This document shows positions 35,214 through 46,989 of a stretch of DNA of 64,000 bases, one piece after another (the first letter of the stretch is position 1; every line of letters begins with the position of its first letter). Below the pieces are notes generated by a model. That model saw nothing but the letters and a program-made list of their open reading frames with translations, was not told the origin of the DNA and ran no database searches. The stretch comes from Aquila chrysaetos chrysaetos (lineage: Eukaryota > Chordata > Aves > Accipitriformes > Accipitridae). The position numbers were made by a program, and so were the translations under genes. Where the stretch lies: the NCBI RefSeq assembly GCF_900496995.4, contig NC_044011.1, positions 9,022,041-9,086,040 on the forward strand, written 5' to 3'.

Positions 35214-35232
35214 GCTGTCAGCTGACAGCTGA
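35214..35232. promoter_or_regulatory. 16-bp palindrome with E-boxes and TALE-type half-sites
   Basis: GCTGTCAGCTGACAGC (35214-35229) is a perfect palindrome. It is centred on the E-box CAGCTG, flanked by TGTCA and TGACA half-sites, and overlaps a second CAGCTG (35227-35232). It suits both bHLH and TGIF/MEIS-type binding. A lone motif is weak evidence for function. Confidence 0.35.
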
Positions 35233-35234
35233 TT

Positions 35235-38090
35235 TACTGACATCGCCTTCATATATGTCACTGGGGTGAATAAACCAAAACAAATGATTCTTTACTACAG
35301 GAATTGAATTTCTTCCTAGTACCAACAGCTTTCCTCTTCCTTGAGATTTTTGGAGATGACTTCTTGTGATTGCAAACCTAATACTGACTTTGTGGCCCCT
35401 ATGGATTGCATCAAACGTCATGCAGTCAGATCAATCAACAATGTTGTTATCTTTTAGTATTTCTTGCTTGTTTAAGCAGATAAATGAGAACAGACACAAT
35501 TAAGTCAATACATCAGTACTTTGGTTAAACAAACAATTAAAAGATAATCTCAGGTATTTGGGATCCCCAAATAACATATTTGGAAAGAAATGTGAGTCTA
35601 TGGGGTCTAAATGCCTTAGGAGCTGCAAAGTACATGCCAGGTCAATGGAGTTTATGGATCACATTGTTTGGTGCCTGGGACAATAAATGAGGGAATGCAG
35701 GAATAGCTTAAAAAAAGGTGGAGCCATTGCCTCAGACCCAAGATTATGGAAAATGTGAATCATGAAAATGAAGTCTGTTTATTTGTCTGTTTTTAAAGAA
35801 TACACTCCAAATGAGGAAAAGAAAGCAAGGAAGGTAATGTTGGAAGCTCTCAGCACGCTGGGAGATGTTGCTGTGGGTGGTGTGCTTTCAAGTGTGTTGA
35901 ATGTTGTACATAAACTGATTGAGACCAGATGTATTCTGTGCTTTTGATACGGTGTTACTGATTTGGTTTTGTGTACTGGGTTTAAATTAAATTCAGTGTT
36001 GATTTTCTAGATCTAAAAGTATAAGATAGCAGGCCTTCTACACAAGCAGCTTCTAGCAGTTACAAAGAATAGTGGTTTCCTGTTAGCATGAGAAAGACAT
36101 AGACATACCCTGTTATTCAAGTTGTATTTTTTAAGGGTGAGAGCTTTCCTGAAAAGTAATTTCAAGGCAGCTCCAACATTACTTCTATAAACTCTTACCT
36201 TATTTTTAAAAAATTTTTCTCACATCGAAGACTTTTTTCTTTTAATAAAATTGTGAGTCTCCCTTAAGTGTTGTTTGAGGTACAAGTCTCAGAACAACTC
36301 AGAGAGAGTTCAGCTTCCTGCTAATGAGTTGATGTTGAGCTGACTATGAGCTGGCAATGTATCAACCGCTCATCATTAAATCATTCCCAAAATGAACATT
36401 AATGAAATTCACCTACTCCAGCAGTGCAAGGTAGCTCATACTTCTCCTGATTTCCAATTCACTGCAAAGTAACTTGAATTCAGACTGCACTGCTGACTTC
36501 ATTGAATGCTGCATAACAAGCTGCCATAAAAACAATGAGGTTTTGCATGCACATATTGGATGTTCTCATACATATTAATTTGGTCACACAATGTATTACA
36601 GCTACTCCAGTGAACTTCTGAGTGCAAATGAACAGTCCTAATATCCCGCTTTGAACTGCCAGCTCCTTGTTGGAAGAAAGTACTTCTCTAAAAATCAAAT
36701 AAAAACGTGTTTTCAATGCTAAAGTTTTGTATTCTGTTAACTTTTTCCACTACAGCAGTGAAAAACAAAGAAAAAAAATGTAATTCAAATGACCTTAATT
36801 TTGCCATTTGCTCTTTGTTTCTCAGAGGTATTTAAACTGGGGGGGGGTAAAATATCAAAGCTTCATTACCCACATTTTTCTGGAGGACTCTGACATAAGG
36901 TCACACTTGCCGGATTGAGAACTTTATTTAGAAGAAGCTTCTGTGTGAAGGGCTCACCTTTTTTCACTGAGGAGAGGTCTATGTAGATAAACACAGCTTG
37001 CAGAACGATTGTCCAGGAACGGTTATCCAAGTCTCATGTCTGCATGTTGAAATACAGCTTGGAAAAGAGTTACAAAATTGATTTGAGGTCTCAAATGCAC
37101 ATTTTACAGTGAAAGATTCAGAGGTCAGGCTCTTCAAAGAGAAGGTTAGGAAGATATTTGATCATAACTGCATCCGTGGAGATAGGAGATACCTCAGTCT
37201 AGTACATTAAAATATCGATATGCATGCAGCACCAGATCAAACTGTATGGCTGCAGCAAGAACCAGTTCAGCCTTTATTTCTTGCAAGTTGCTGCCCAGGA
37301 TCAGTTTATCATTGTAAAATGTGTCATTTCAGGAGGCATTTAGCCTTCCCTGCTCTGGTGGGCAGCAGCCTCTGGGAAGGGGGTGGGTGAGCAGCTGGGG
37401 CAACAGTTGCTCCAGTGATCTCCTCTAAGCCCGATGTTGAATGCACGTTAACATCTTTGGATAATGAGATACGAAACACCAGGGAGCTGAAATTAGAAAT
37501 GTTCAAACACAACATGAAATGCGTGTTTTTGAGAGAGAAGGAATAAGTATTTGAATGGCTTCCTGTGGGATACAGTAGATTTCTCGTTATCCGATGTGTT
37601 TAGAACAAAACTGGACGTCTACTAAAGCCTATGCTCAAATAGAAGCTAGGGACTTTATGCAGACAACAGTGGACTGAATTCCATTACCTGCTTTATTTAG
37701 GACATCACAATAGGCCTTTCTGGCCTCTAAATGCAAGAACCTGGGAAGGCTTTGATAGAAGAGCCAGGTGGAATTGATACTCAAACTATAAATTCCCTCC
37801 GTTAGGACAAGCCAGAGGCTCAAACCATTGCCTTGCTACAGCAGCATTTGGTCAGAAGAAGCGTCAGGCTAAAATGTCTTCTATTTGCTGGTGACAAGGA
37901 AGTTGTCATAGTCCTTTCCAAAAACGCATTTCAGACTTCAGAAATCATTCCCTGCTTCCCCTTTCACATTTGGCTAATATTAACTTGAACTAGCTTTTCT
38001 CTCCTTCAGGTTGCAAGCACCTTTCTTTCCTCAGGCATCCAATGGGAGAGGAAAAGAATAGGGCTGGGAACACAATATAGCTGAGATTTG
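35235..38090. other. Non-coding stretch
   Basis: No gene, RNA gene or transposon is recognised. A G9 run lies at 36839-36847. Frames are under 80 codons. 36460-36720 is complex AT-rich DNA but without a distinctive motif cluster. Confidence 0.6.
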
Positions 38091-38229
38091 TGTCTGCAAT
38101 TGAAAGATTTTTCTCCGTATTCCAATTCAGAGAAAATTGCTGGGCTTGCTTTTGTTGCTGCAGTTGTTTTGAACTTTTAAAGCATGTCAGATGACCCTTG
38201 AGCTTTATGGAAAGGCACTTTTGAAAGTT

Positions 38230-38238
38230 GGGGGGGGG
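38230..38238. repeat. Poly(G) tract, 9 nt
   Basis: Nine G on the plus strand, inside an otherwise AT-rich, complex stretch (38100-38300). Confidence 0.95.
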
Positions 38239-38239
38239 T

Positions 38240-40725
38240 TAAGTTTAAAGGAAGAATGTTTCCTTTTAAAAAAAGGCAAATAAAATAAATGTGGCTTAAC
38301 AGAGATTTAAAAGACACCCTATACTCTTTGAAGAAGCAACAGAGTCAACCAGATGGGTTCTTGAAAGAGCTAAATGTGCATGCATGCCCAAGGACACACT
38401 CATACACAGAATTTCCTTAATGACTGGGGATGATTAAGCAGACTGTAACATTCAAATGCAGAAGATGGTACACCATTCAAATACCATCTCCACTTACTGT
38501 GTTTCCTAATTTTAGGACACATAACTATATTTAAATAGTTTTACACATAACTATAATTAATTATAAAAAGCAACAATACTGCTATCCAGGACCCACATAC
38601 CTAAAGAAGTTCTCGGACATGTTTGCACTGCCCACCCACCTAACTCAGCCAGTTGTGTGATTAATTTGACAGCCAACTTGCATATTTAAACAAAGGAAAT
38701 ACAGATACCTGTCCTTAAAAGCTTATGGTCTAGTTTTTCATGAAAGGGTGACAGATTCACAGAGCATCCTCTGAGATGCCCCTAACTGTCCAGTTTCCAA
38801 AACAAGTTCCATACCTCTGTTCTGAAAATTAGACCGCTCTCAAATGTTTTCATTTGAGCACCAAAATTTTCTAGTCACCTTTCACAACCTTGGATTAAAA
38901 CAACCACAAAAGAAGCCACCTTACCAGCTCAAACCAAGAGAGATCCTTTTATTTAGTCCCCCTCCTGACACTACAAATACACCTAAACAGAAATCAGCAC
39001 TCCATTTATAAAATGTTCTTCTACAACAAAATTTTATTTTAATCTGCTTCTTACAGAACCTCTTAGCACCAGGGCACTGCTAATGACATGATTCAACCCA
39101 TGAAGCAGTGAGGCACTGCTACAGCCTTTTTGCATCTCTGTGCAAACTATGTCTCGTAGCCTTTTAGCACTGGGTAAAAACAGAGGTGGCAAACTCCTAG
39201 GCCACAGGAGGAACCCAAACATGCATAACAGGGTTCACCATGCACTACTAAACTTGTCCAACTGCTAACACATGCTGTTATGGCTGGATGGATGCTGATC
39301 TTGGCAGGGGCTGTAGCTGAGGAGGTGGGCAAGCGGCAGCATGTTGATCCTCAGACGCCAACAGGTCCAGGCGCTATCAGTGCGATAGAAGGCTGAAGCA
39401 GAAAACAAAGATGTAAATGGGGACATACACAGCTGCAGTCACAGCTCCATTGCAGGGTACAGTGGTGTTTGTGGCACCCAAGGGCACTAGCAGCAAAGGG
39501 AAGGAGGGCTACTATCAGCTCCCTTCTTTCCTCGCACATTCATTACTGTAGGTACAAAAATATCCTAACTCTTCAAGGGTTTGTGACCAAAGCAGCTGTA
39601 TTCTTGCATCAACAAAGAGAGTAGTTTGGCTGTATGGCAGCAATTTCTTCCTAAACAGGATTGGTTTTCATCAATAACCCAACTGGTTTGTCTTCCCTCC
39701 AAAGAAGAAACGTATGCAAAAATCCTCTCATGAAGAACATTTGCAAAACACCTTGAAATTTTCAAAAGTCTTGGGAATTTTCCATAAGTTTCCACCTCTG
39801 CCAGCAGCTTTAAAAATTAGGTCCTCTCTGTTGGTAGCTGGCTTTAAACATCTGAAGCTGCTCTATTTGTACTTCAGAATGAAATTAGCAGAATTGCTCA
39901 GAGCTTTGGCCTGAAAGCCTCAGACAACACACTTTTCCTTCAGACTTGGAGCAATCACAGTTTAGAGGTACTCACTCTCCTGCATGTGACAAGGTCAGGT
40001 CCTCACAAAGGTGATCTTCCCCTAAGAGCAGACTGGGCCAGTAGAAACAAGCTGTGGTACTGCCACCAAAGGTCCCTAATCATGGAATAACCTAAAAATT
40101 GGAAGGTTTAGAGGTAACTCATTCACACAAGAGGCAACTTCTCTGAGAGAAAAATGTTACTTCTTTCTCACTTTCCGGGGACATAGACTTGGATCAATTT
40201 TTATATTTATAGACTAAAGTATTAAGTATATCTTTCTTGTCAGCCTGCAGTGGGTCGTTTAAAATAAATTTAACATTTATGGTACCTCAAATTTTGTCTT
40301 TACTGCAGTACTTCTTGTTCTCACTATGGAAGATACTACAAATACCACAGTAAAGCTCAAATATCAGAGGGCACTAAAGTGCTGCTTTTTTAATGGCAGT
40401 CACTAAACACAGAGCTCATAAAACTGCAGTTATCTTAGTACTAGTGGTACTCAGAAGTGAAAGACAATGAGATATTCATGTTCCAGTGGTAAGTCCACTT
40501 AAGTCAGTGGGGTAAGAGCTGGAATTAACTTGCCCTTTGGAGAAAAAAGTAAGTGTGAGGGTCCTGGGTGGGCGTTCAGGACAGGGATTTCTGATTAAAC
40601 AAGAAAACCTGGAGCAGAAGTGGAGGAGCGCTGGGCTTCTGGAAATGGTCCCTGAAGATATCATTTGGGATGCTGCAAGTGCTGTTCTCAGCAAACGGTT
40701 CATTAGCATTGCCTTGCGGAACCAG
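38240..40725. other. Non-coding stretch
   Basis: No supported gene. Short frames (at most 78 codons) overlap on both strands. No transposon is recognised. Confidence 0.6.
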
Positions 40726-40730
40726 AGGAA

Positions 40731-40760
40731 GGAGGAGGAGGAGGAGGAGGAGGAGGAGGA
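40731..40760. repeat. (GGA)10 microsatellite
   Basis: Ten exact GGA units. They produce a poly-glutamate run in a forward frame of 126 codons (40537-40917) and a poly-proline run in a reverse frame. Both frames are by-products of the microsatellite and match no protein I know. Confidence 0.95.
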
Positions 40761-40769
40761 GATCTGGCC

Positions 40770-41400
40770 GGGGTTGCTAAGAGAAGTGGAAGTCGTAGCT
40801 CAGCTGGCAGAAGTGAAACAGAAGAGGGGAAAAGCCTTGAGAAGGGGATTTGAATGTCCTTTTTCACTGGCAGCAAAGAGCCAAAAGCAGGCAAGAAGTT
40901 TCTTCAAAAAGTTTTAAGGCTTCAAAGAAAAAAGTCCCAGGGGAACAACTGTTAACACAGCAAAGAGTTTGTCAGCATAAACCCCAGCTTACCTGGTGTG
41001 TCCCCAGTTTTACTAACATCTAAACCCAAAGAAACTGCTCACAACTGATTAATCTCTACTCTGCTGCCCTGGAGAGGCCAAGAAATGAAGAGGGATGGAG
41101 TTGAACCACCAGTCACCTTCCTAGGCCCTGGCCAAGCTGAGCGAAGAACTACATTAAGAATATGTAGAAATCACATTTCAACCAGTGCCAGAGGGAGTTC
41201 AGCTCCCATCCTGATGATTTATAAACATGTCTTTCTGAACATCAATCTTCATCAAGCAATGACAGTGTCCCAGCTCCACTTCCATATTTATAAATGTTTT
41301 CCAGTTTGGGAAAGGGCCTCCATCTTCATCTAACGCTCCCCGTAATAATTTTTGGAGTTAGACTGGACAGACTAGCAACTAATAATCATAAGATCCGAGG
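40770..41400. other. Non-coding stretch
   Basis: Ordinary AT-leaning sequence leading into the CR1 copy. No gene or RNA is recognised. Confidence 0.6.
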
Positions 41401-41404
41401 ACAA

Positions 41405-41690
41405 GTCAGCTTGGGAGGGTCCCCAGAAGGTCCCTGGTCCAACCTCCTGCTCAAAGCAGGGTCAGCTATGCGATCAGACCAGGGTGCTCAGGTTCTTGAA
41501 AACCTTCAAGGATGGAGACTGCACAGCCTCTCTGGACAACCTGCTCCATTGCTTGACTATATGCCGTCTGAACCTTTCATTTCAACTAAAGCCTATTTTC
41601 TCTTACCCACCCTGCATGAAATGCTGTGAGGAACTTAGCTCCATCTTGTCGATAACCTCCCTGTGGTTATTGGAAAATGAAAAGTAGAAA
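41405..41690 (-). mobile_element. CR1 LINE 3' fragment, minus orientation
   Basis: The plus strand reads as the reverse complement of a CR1 3' region. The landmarks in order are GGGAGGGTCCCCAGAAGGTC, TGGTCCAACCTCCTGCTCAA, AGCAGGGTCA, GATCAGACCAGGGTGCTCAG, CTTCAAGGATGGAGACTGCA, CAGCCTCTCTGGACAACCTG, CTGAACC and TTGTCGATAACCTCC. CR1 is the dominant retroposon of birds and reptiles. The copy is 5'-truncated with no reverse-transcriptase frame, so it is dead. Divergence is moderate. It is the main evidence for a sauropsid source. Confidence 0.9.
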
Positions 41691-41699
41691 GTATGTTTA

Positions 41700-42060
41700 C
41701 ATACACAAAGCATTATATGTCAATGTTTAGATAGATTCAAATCGAAGACCATAAAGTCTAAAAGAGCATCAAATTTTAGAAATCATAATCGGGATATAAA
41801 TTTCACAAATGTCTTGTGCTGCAACGTGTCATCAAGAAACAGGTGCAAAATGCATTCTCACCTGGCTTGTTATGTTAATTAAGAACCTGGTATAAAACTA
41901 TGGGTTCCACAAGAAATGCCTTTGATTTCATGCACAACACATCTCATTCACATGGGAGTAAACCAGGAGTAGCCCTCTTTAAAACTTACCAAGTCATATG
42001 ATTTCAGACTAAACTGGCATACCAGTTGATGACAAACTCTCAAAATAGAGCAGTAAAACA
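41700..42060. other. Non-coding stretch
   Basis: AT-rich DNA after the CR1 copy. No gene or element is recognised. Confidence 0.6.
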
Positions 42061-42066
42061 CATTTC

Positions 42067-42082
42067 GGGGGGGGGGGGGGGG
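42067..42082. repeat. Poly(G) tract, 16 nt
   Basis: Sixteen G on the plus strand, next to an A-rich stretch. Confidence 0.95.
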
Positions 42083-42243
42083 ATTTAAAAAAATCAAACA
42101 TCTGAAAAAACTTGCTTCTTCCTGAAGGTTTCATTTGTTTATTTTATCTGGAATCCTCTACCGGCCCCTTATTCATGTTCCTCTAATCAGTCTATATGGT
42201 ACCACTTTTCTGCTGGCAAATCAGCAAGGCAGCTGTGATGCCA

Positions 42244-42271
42244 ATATGCCTGAAGCAAGCTTCAGGCATAT
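42244..42271. repeat. Perfect hairpin, 13-bp arms, 2-nt centre
   Basis: ATATGCCTGAAGC (42244-42256) and its exact complement GCTTCAGGCATAT (42259-42271) are separated by AA. Outer CTGGCA (42213-42218) and TGCCAG (42275-42280) could add a second stem, but the unpaired arms are very unequal, unlike a microRNA precursor. As DNA it is a near-perfect 28-bp palindrome. Confidence 0.85.
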
Positions 42272-42430
42272 CTCTGCCAGTTTAAAACCTTCACCACCTT
42301 CCTGAGTTAGACTAGCTCGGCAGAGAAGTAGTGATCCAAAAATCACAACTTAAGGACTTGTGCCCTTGACAGAGAGAAATGTTTCAAAAGCCTGAAATCC
42401 CTAAGTCTTCCCTTCAAGAGGAAAATATAA

Positions 42431-42454
42431 GTATTATATATAATATATATATAT
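42431..42454. repeat. (TA)n-rich simple repeat
   Basis: Alternating TA with one shift, ending in an ATATATATAT run. Low complexity. Confidence 0.85.
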
Positions 42455-42459
42455 GAAGC

Positions 42460-45025
42460 CTTAAATGAAAATTCCTATATATACTTCAGTAAGGAATTAA
42501 GTCTTCCATACAAAATGGTTTCCCCTTGTTATTCTTTTCAAACTAGCTCCCCAACAAATGTTTCAAACAATTTGTCCTTTAAAACCCACTTTTCCTCACT
42601 TAGAGAGTCATTCAGTGTCACCAGGAGGTTTGCCCAACAAAGGCATGCTAAATCAGACCATGGAGCAGCATTTATAATCAGACCATATTTAATGTTTGCA
42701 GGATATATCTGAGTCGAAGAACCCCGAAAGGCTTTCAGCCGTATAATTTGTGCTGCAGCAGCAGAGAAGCAAAACAAAATCAGATGGGTGCTAGTGGCAC
42801 GCTAACATCTTGTCAAGGGCATCTTAGGCATGGCTAAGTGAATCCAACGACATAGGTCACCTTGGTTGATAGGCTGTCCACCAGTGAAAAGACAAGGCAC
42901 CCCATTAAATGCCACCCTCATGATTGAAAGGCAGAGTCTGATGGTCCTTATGGCTGTAAGAAAAGAGGGAACAAGGTGACTCCTGACTTGAGAGGCCCAG
43001 GAAAAGAATAGTTGCAATCTTCATGTTGAAAGACGGTCATGAACATCTCCTTTCTCACTCCCCTACGGGCAGGTGGTGTCCCACATGGCACTCAAGAGCA
43101 AGTGGACAACATCTACCCTCCCTAGATCTGAGTTAGCAGCCCAGAGGATGCCACAGAAGATGTATTAAACTGGATGAGCTTCCCCTGTATGCAGAGAAAC
43201 CCCAAGCACACCCCCTGCACTGCTAGGTGGATGTCCCTCAACCTCTGTGAGGGTAACTCCCCAGCGCCTGCCACAATGAGAATCCACCCCTTTTTTTTAC
43301 TGTTCATTCCAGCAGCTGCCTCTCCATTGGTTTGGGCCTAAGGCTGGAGGCAGCAGGAAGAAGGATTTTTAATCCCCATCCCAGTGCCTCCTATTTTTCA
43401 AGTTTTCCAGCCTTGAAGTTACAGAGGAGGTCCCAGATGACTGTGCACGTAGCCAAATGCAGTTGTCTCCAGCACTTGCTGAAATAGACAAGGTAGGGGA
43501 ACTAACTCAAAACTGCCAGATGGAACCTGATTTACAGGGTGCTGGGGAGGGAGTGCCAGTGCCAAACAACTGCAAAAGAGTCTCTTGGAGCCAGGCAGAA
43601 TTTACTGCACTTTTTATGCAAGACTTAATCACTCTGATGGACATTTTTGTAGAAGGAGCACATTTAAGCCCAATCAATATGGAAAACTCTCAAAGAATAA
43701 ATAAGACATCTCCCTAGCTCAAACCACTGGTAACACAGAGCCTTTTAGGTGTTGGTAGGCAAGATATTCCTCTAGAAGTTTATTGTATTACCACTCCAAT
43801 CACCCCATTTCCTACTCTCCTAAAAGTTTTCATGCTGACACCAGAGGCAAGAGGGAAGAATGCATGTCCACAACTAAGCTACTTCAAGGCACTCTTCTTC
43901 TTCAAAGTAACTTAAACCAACGGTTTAAATCAAAACTTTGTCTTGTCTCCAAGCATCTTAAGGGTCTCTGGGAGATGTTACAGGGTTTTCATTTCCATTG
44001 CAATGTGCTAAATACTACTAGAATTACAGGCACCATTCTCAGCAGCCTCAAATGCACTGGCCTTGACTGCCTGGACTGCCTTTGAACTTGCCCTTCTAAA
44101 CTCTTTCCTCACAGAAAACACGATCTAGGACAAGGAAGCTTGTGCTGGTCTGCACCTGCCCCGAGAGCCAGCCTCGGTGCAGTCAGAGCACAAGTAGCTG
44201 CCACGTTTTAGCTTGACTGGTTTGAGCAAAATCTGAAGTTTGTACCCTGCAACTTCAGTGCTGTTGACACCTGAGCCACTTGATGAAAGCCAGCTCAGCT
44301 AGACTGCTCCTACTGTGGTCACCCCCGCAACTCTGCCGTTGTGCATACCCAAAGGCTGCTGAGCACTTCCACTGGCTTTAAAATTCCTTAAAACTCATTT
44401 TGACGGGGAAATACCTCCTGTCCAGAGGGTTCCAGTTGACAAACACATGTCCACTCTCCAGACCAATAACCCAAGTCTCTTCCAGAGGCCTGTCCATATG
44501 GGGGATTTGTTTTCTGTCTTCCCCTTCCTCCTCCTCTGGCCCATGAAAGAGCAGGGTCTCCTCAGTGCAAAGCCAAGGGGTCATTGCCAGGGTGGAAATA
44601 GAATTAAAAGAACTAGAGAAATTTTGCTACAAAAATCAGCACAGCATCATACTGTGCCCTTTGTGTGATACTTTTCCATGGGTGGCTATGGCCTCCTCAT
44701 TCTCCACAGGATGACGGTGAGCACACCCTGTAAATATATAGCACCCAAAGAATAAAGTCATGCTTGGTTCAGCAGCAGCCTGTCCCCACTCTGCCAGCCT
44801 TTTCTGGTCCTTTTTGTATCGCTTCATGATCCTCAATATTTATCCGCTTCCTCTTTTCATCATTAATAAAATTGTTTTATTTGCACTTCTCATCATCTAC
44901 AAGCAGTTTAAGAACCATTCAGTGTTCCCAGCACCCAGAATAAGAGAAAAGCCAGTAGCCTTGGCATATAAGAATAGATATATAGTGTCTGAAGGGAATA
45001 AAACACAGATCCACATACAAGCCTA
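42460..45025. other. Non-coding stretch
   Basis: No supported gene over 2.5 kb. Frames of up to 100 codons (43783-44085, plus) show no family resemblance. No transposon is recognised. Confidence 0.6.
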
Positions 45026-45039
45026 GGAAATAAATTTCC

Positions 45040-45260
45040 TATCAGGGAGAATTTATTCCCACTTTTAGTTGGACTATACTAAATTATACCAGCCCAGAGT
45101 GCCCAGCAAGTGATACAAGTGATAAAGTGATTAGTCCATCCTCTGCTACACCTCCGCATTTAGTCCCTGTGGAACATAATTAATGTGCAGTTTACACTTC
45201 TCTTGCAAAACATTAATAAACACCGTAAACAAAATCTAACATCACACTGCCCAGCACCAC
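45040..45260. promoter_or_regulatory. Candidate enhancer with NK2-like and forkhead-like site arrays
   Basis: A 9-bp unit is repeated three times at 45107-45133 (CAAGTGATA twice, then AAGTGATTA), giving three AAGTG cores of the type bound by NK2 homeodomain proteins. About 85 bp further on come CATAATTAATGTGC and two forkhead-type sites, ATAAACA (45216-45222) and GTAAACA (45225-45231), set 9 bp apart. The sequence is otherwise complex and free of recognisable repeats. Co-occurrence of NK2 and FOX sites suits an endodermal or ventral neural enhancer, but that is inference. Confidence 0.38.
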
Positions 45261-45264
45261 CTTA

Positions 45265-46780
45265 CTTGGGCACCTCCCAGGATTCAATATTTTGCTGCAA
45301 ATCACCACCATTTATTTAGACTCTTTCCATGCATGAGACAATACTTATACCCAAGTTGCTAAGAAGTAATTGTTCAGGGTTGGAGGTATTGTATCAAATT
45401 CTTTAATAATATTGAGAAATAGCTGTATTTCAGTCATGCCATCATTACCATTAGCTAAAAATTCAGCAATTTAAAAAAAATATGTATCAATTTGGTATGT
45501 CAGAGATTATTTTATGTATGTATAAAGGTGTGATTGCTCATCAGCTGTCACCCCTTAACATTTGCTTCATTACTTTATTAATGAAAAATGGACTTAGCAG
45601 GTGCAGTCCCATTACAGCTCCCCAGGCTCTCTCATTTATACTTTTCATAATTTTAAAAAATTACAAAATATCACATCTTCTTTTCAGTCTCCACCTCAGA
45701 TTTCTACAGTCACAGCAGTTATTTTCAGCTATTTGAAAGGAGTTTACAAATTCATGGGCTAATTTCAGGAACATCACAGAAAATCTATTAGGGCAACTTA
45801 CCATGTACTGCAGTTTCAAACACTAATGATTCAGCATTGAACTCATAGCCAAAACCTTAAGAATCAAATCTAGGAAGTGTTATATATAATATAGCATCTA
45901 GTTAGTTTCAATGTGAAATCCAATTTGTATTAAAAGAACTATTAGTTACAAAAAATTGAATAATGATGAAAAGAAATGATGTCTTAAAGTATAGCCCTGA
46001 AAGGGTAAACCTAAGTTTAATCTTTGAAGTTCAGCCTTCCATTTCATTACTGTTTCATTTCGATTTCTCAGACTTAGAATTGTATTAAGACTTAAAAGTC
46101 AGGTACGCAGGCAGTCTGTTTGGATTTATTTGGGGTTCATTTCTTTTGAGAAGTATGGTGTTGTGGCTGGTTTTTTTTTCTTTTTAACCTGAAATTAAGG
46201 ACACTTACAGAGTGAAGTGAGCTTTTCTTTCAGCACAGAAAAATGTGGATGCTGGAATTATTTGTGTTTGAATCTGTCCACAAGAATCTAGTCTTCCTGA
46301 GAAAATATATGTCTTTAAATATATTGGTAACTTCTGAAAATAAAATAATAAAAAAAAAGGGTTTGCTCATTTATTAGTCTATCAACTTTGCTAGTGTACC
46401 CTTTAGGACCTTTTTGGATGCTTCATATTTGTCAGCATTTAGGTGACCCACATCTCTATTAATCTTTAATAATTGCCATTCTTTACTCCTAGCAAAAACC
46501 AGTCCTACCAGATATGATTGTTAAAGATCCTTTTTCTCTCAGGTTTCCCCCGCTATTTGTCAATGTGCTTACATTGTGCCTTCTGTCCTGAAAATCACTC
46601 ACAAAATAATACTGTGGGGTCCTATGCTTGCAGTTTTTCAGTCTCAAATGCACTAAGTTTACAATGAAAAAACTTCTAATTCCTGATCCTTCAAGTTCTA
46701 CCTGGACTTTGACAATGAATCTATGTCCTTTCCATTTCAAATATCACCAGGAATAAAACTACAATCTGTCAGATAAATTA
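45265..46780. other. Non-coding stretch
   Basis: AT-rich DNA with scattered short A/T runs. No gene, RNA or transposon is recognised. Frames are under 90 codons. Confidence 0.6.
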
Positions 46781-46985
46781 AGCCTTTGCCTATACCTGTC
46801 CATGTCCCCTGTTTTCATTGGGCTTGTATGGATGTAATTGATTGGAAATTACTATCCCCTTGTTGTAAGGAGCAATCAATAACCTGCTGAAGTCTCAGCT
46901 ACTTAGGCTTCAATGCTCACCACTGAAAAACCTAGCTCATTAGCTCTTAGCTATAGCTGATGCTTAGCTATGTAGTCTCTGCAGG
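46781..46985. promoter_or_regulatory. Weak candidate regulatory element with TTAGCT-type repeats
   Basis: A complex stretch with GTAATTGATTGG and CAATCAATAA (homeodomain/HOX-PBX-like) near 46836-46880. It is followed at 46933-46971 by five loosely spaced TAGCT units, several in TTAGCT or CTATAGCT form. Function is unknown. Confidence 0.22.
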
Positions 46986-46989
46986 GCTA

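Noticed and set aside
40537..40917. 126-codon frame with a poly-glutamate run
   Set aside because: The run is a (GGA)10 microsatellite. The rest of the frame is not family-like.
42244..42271. microRNA gene
   Set aside because: The stem is only 13 bp with a 2-nt loop, and the possible outer stem has very unequal unpaired arms, unlike Drosha/Dicer substrates.
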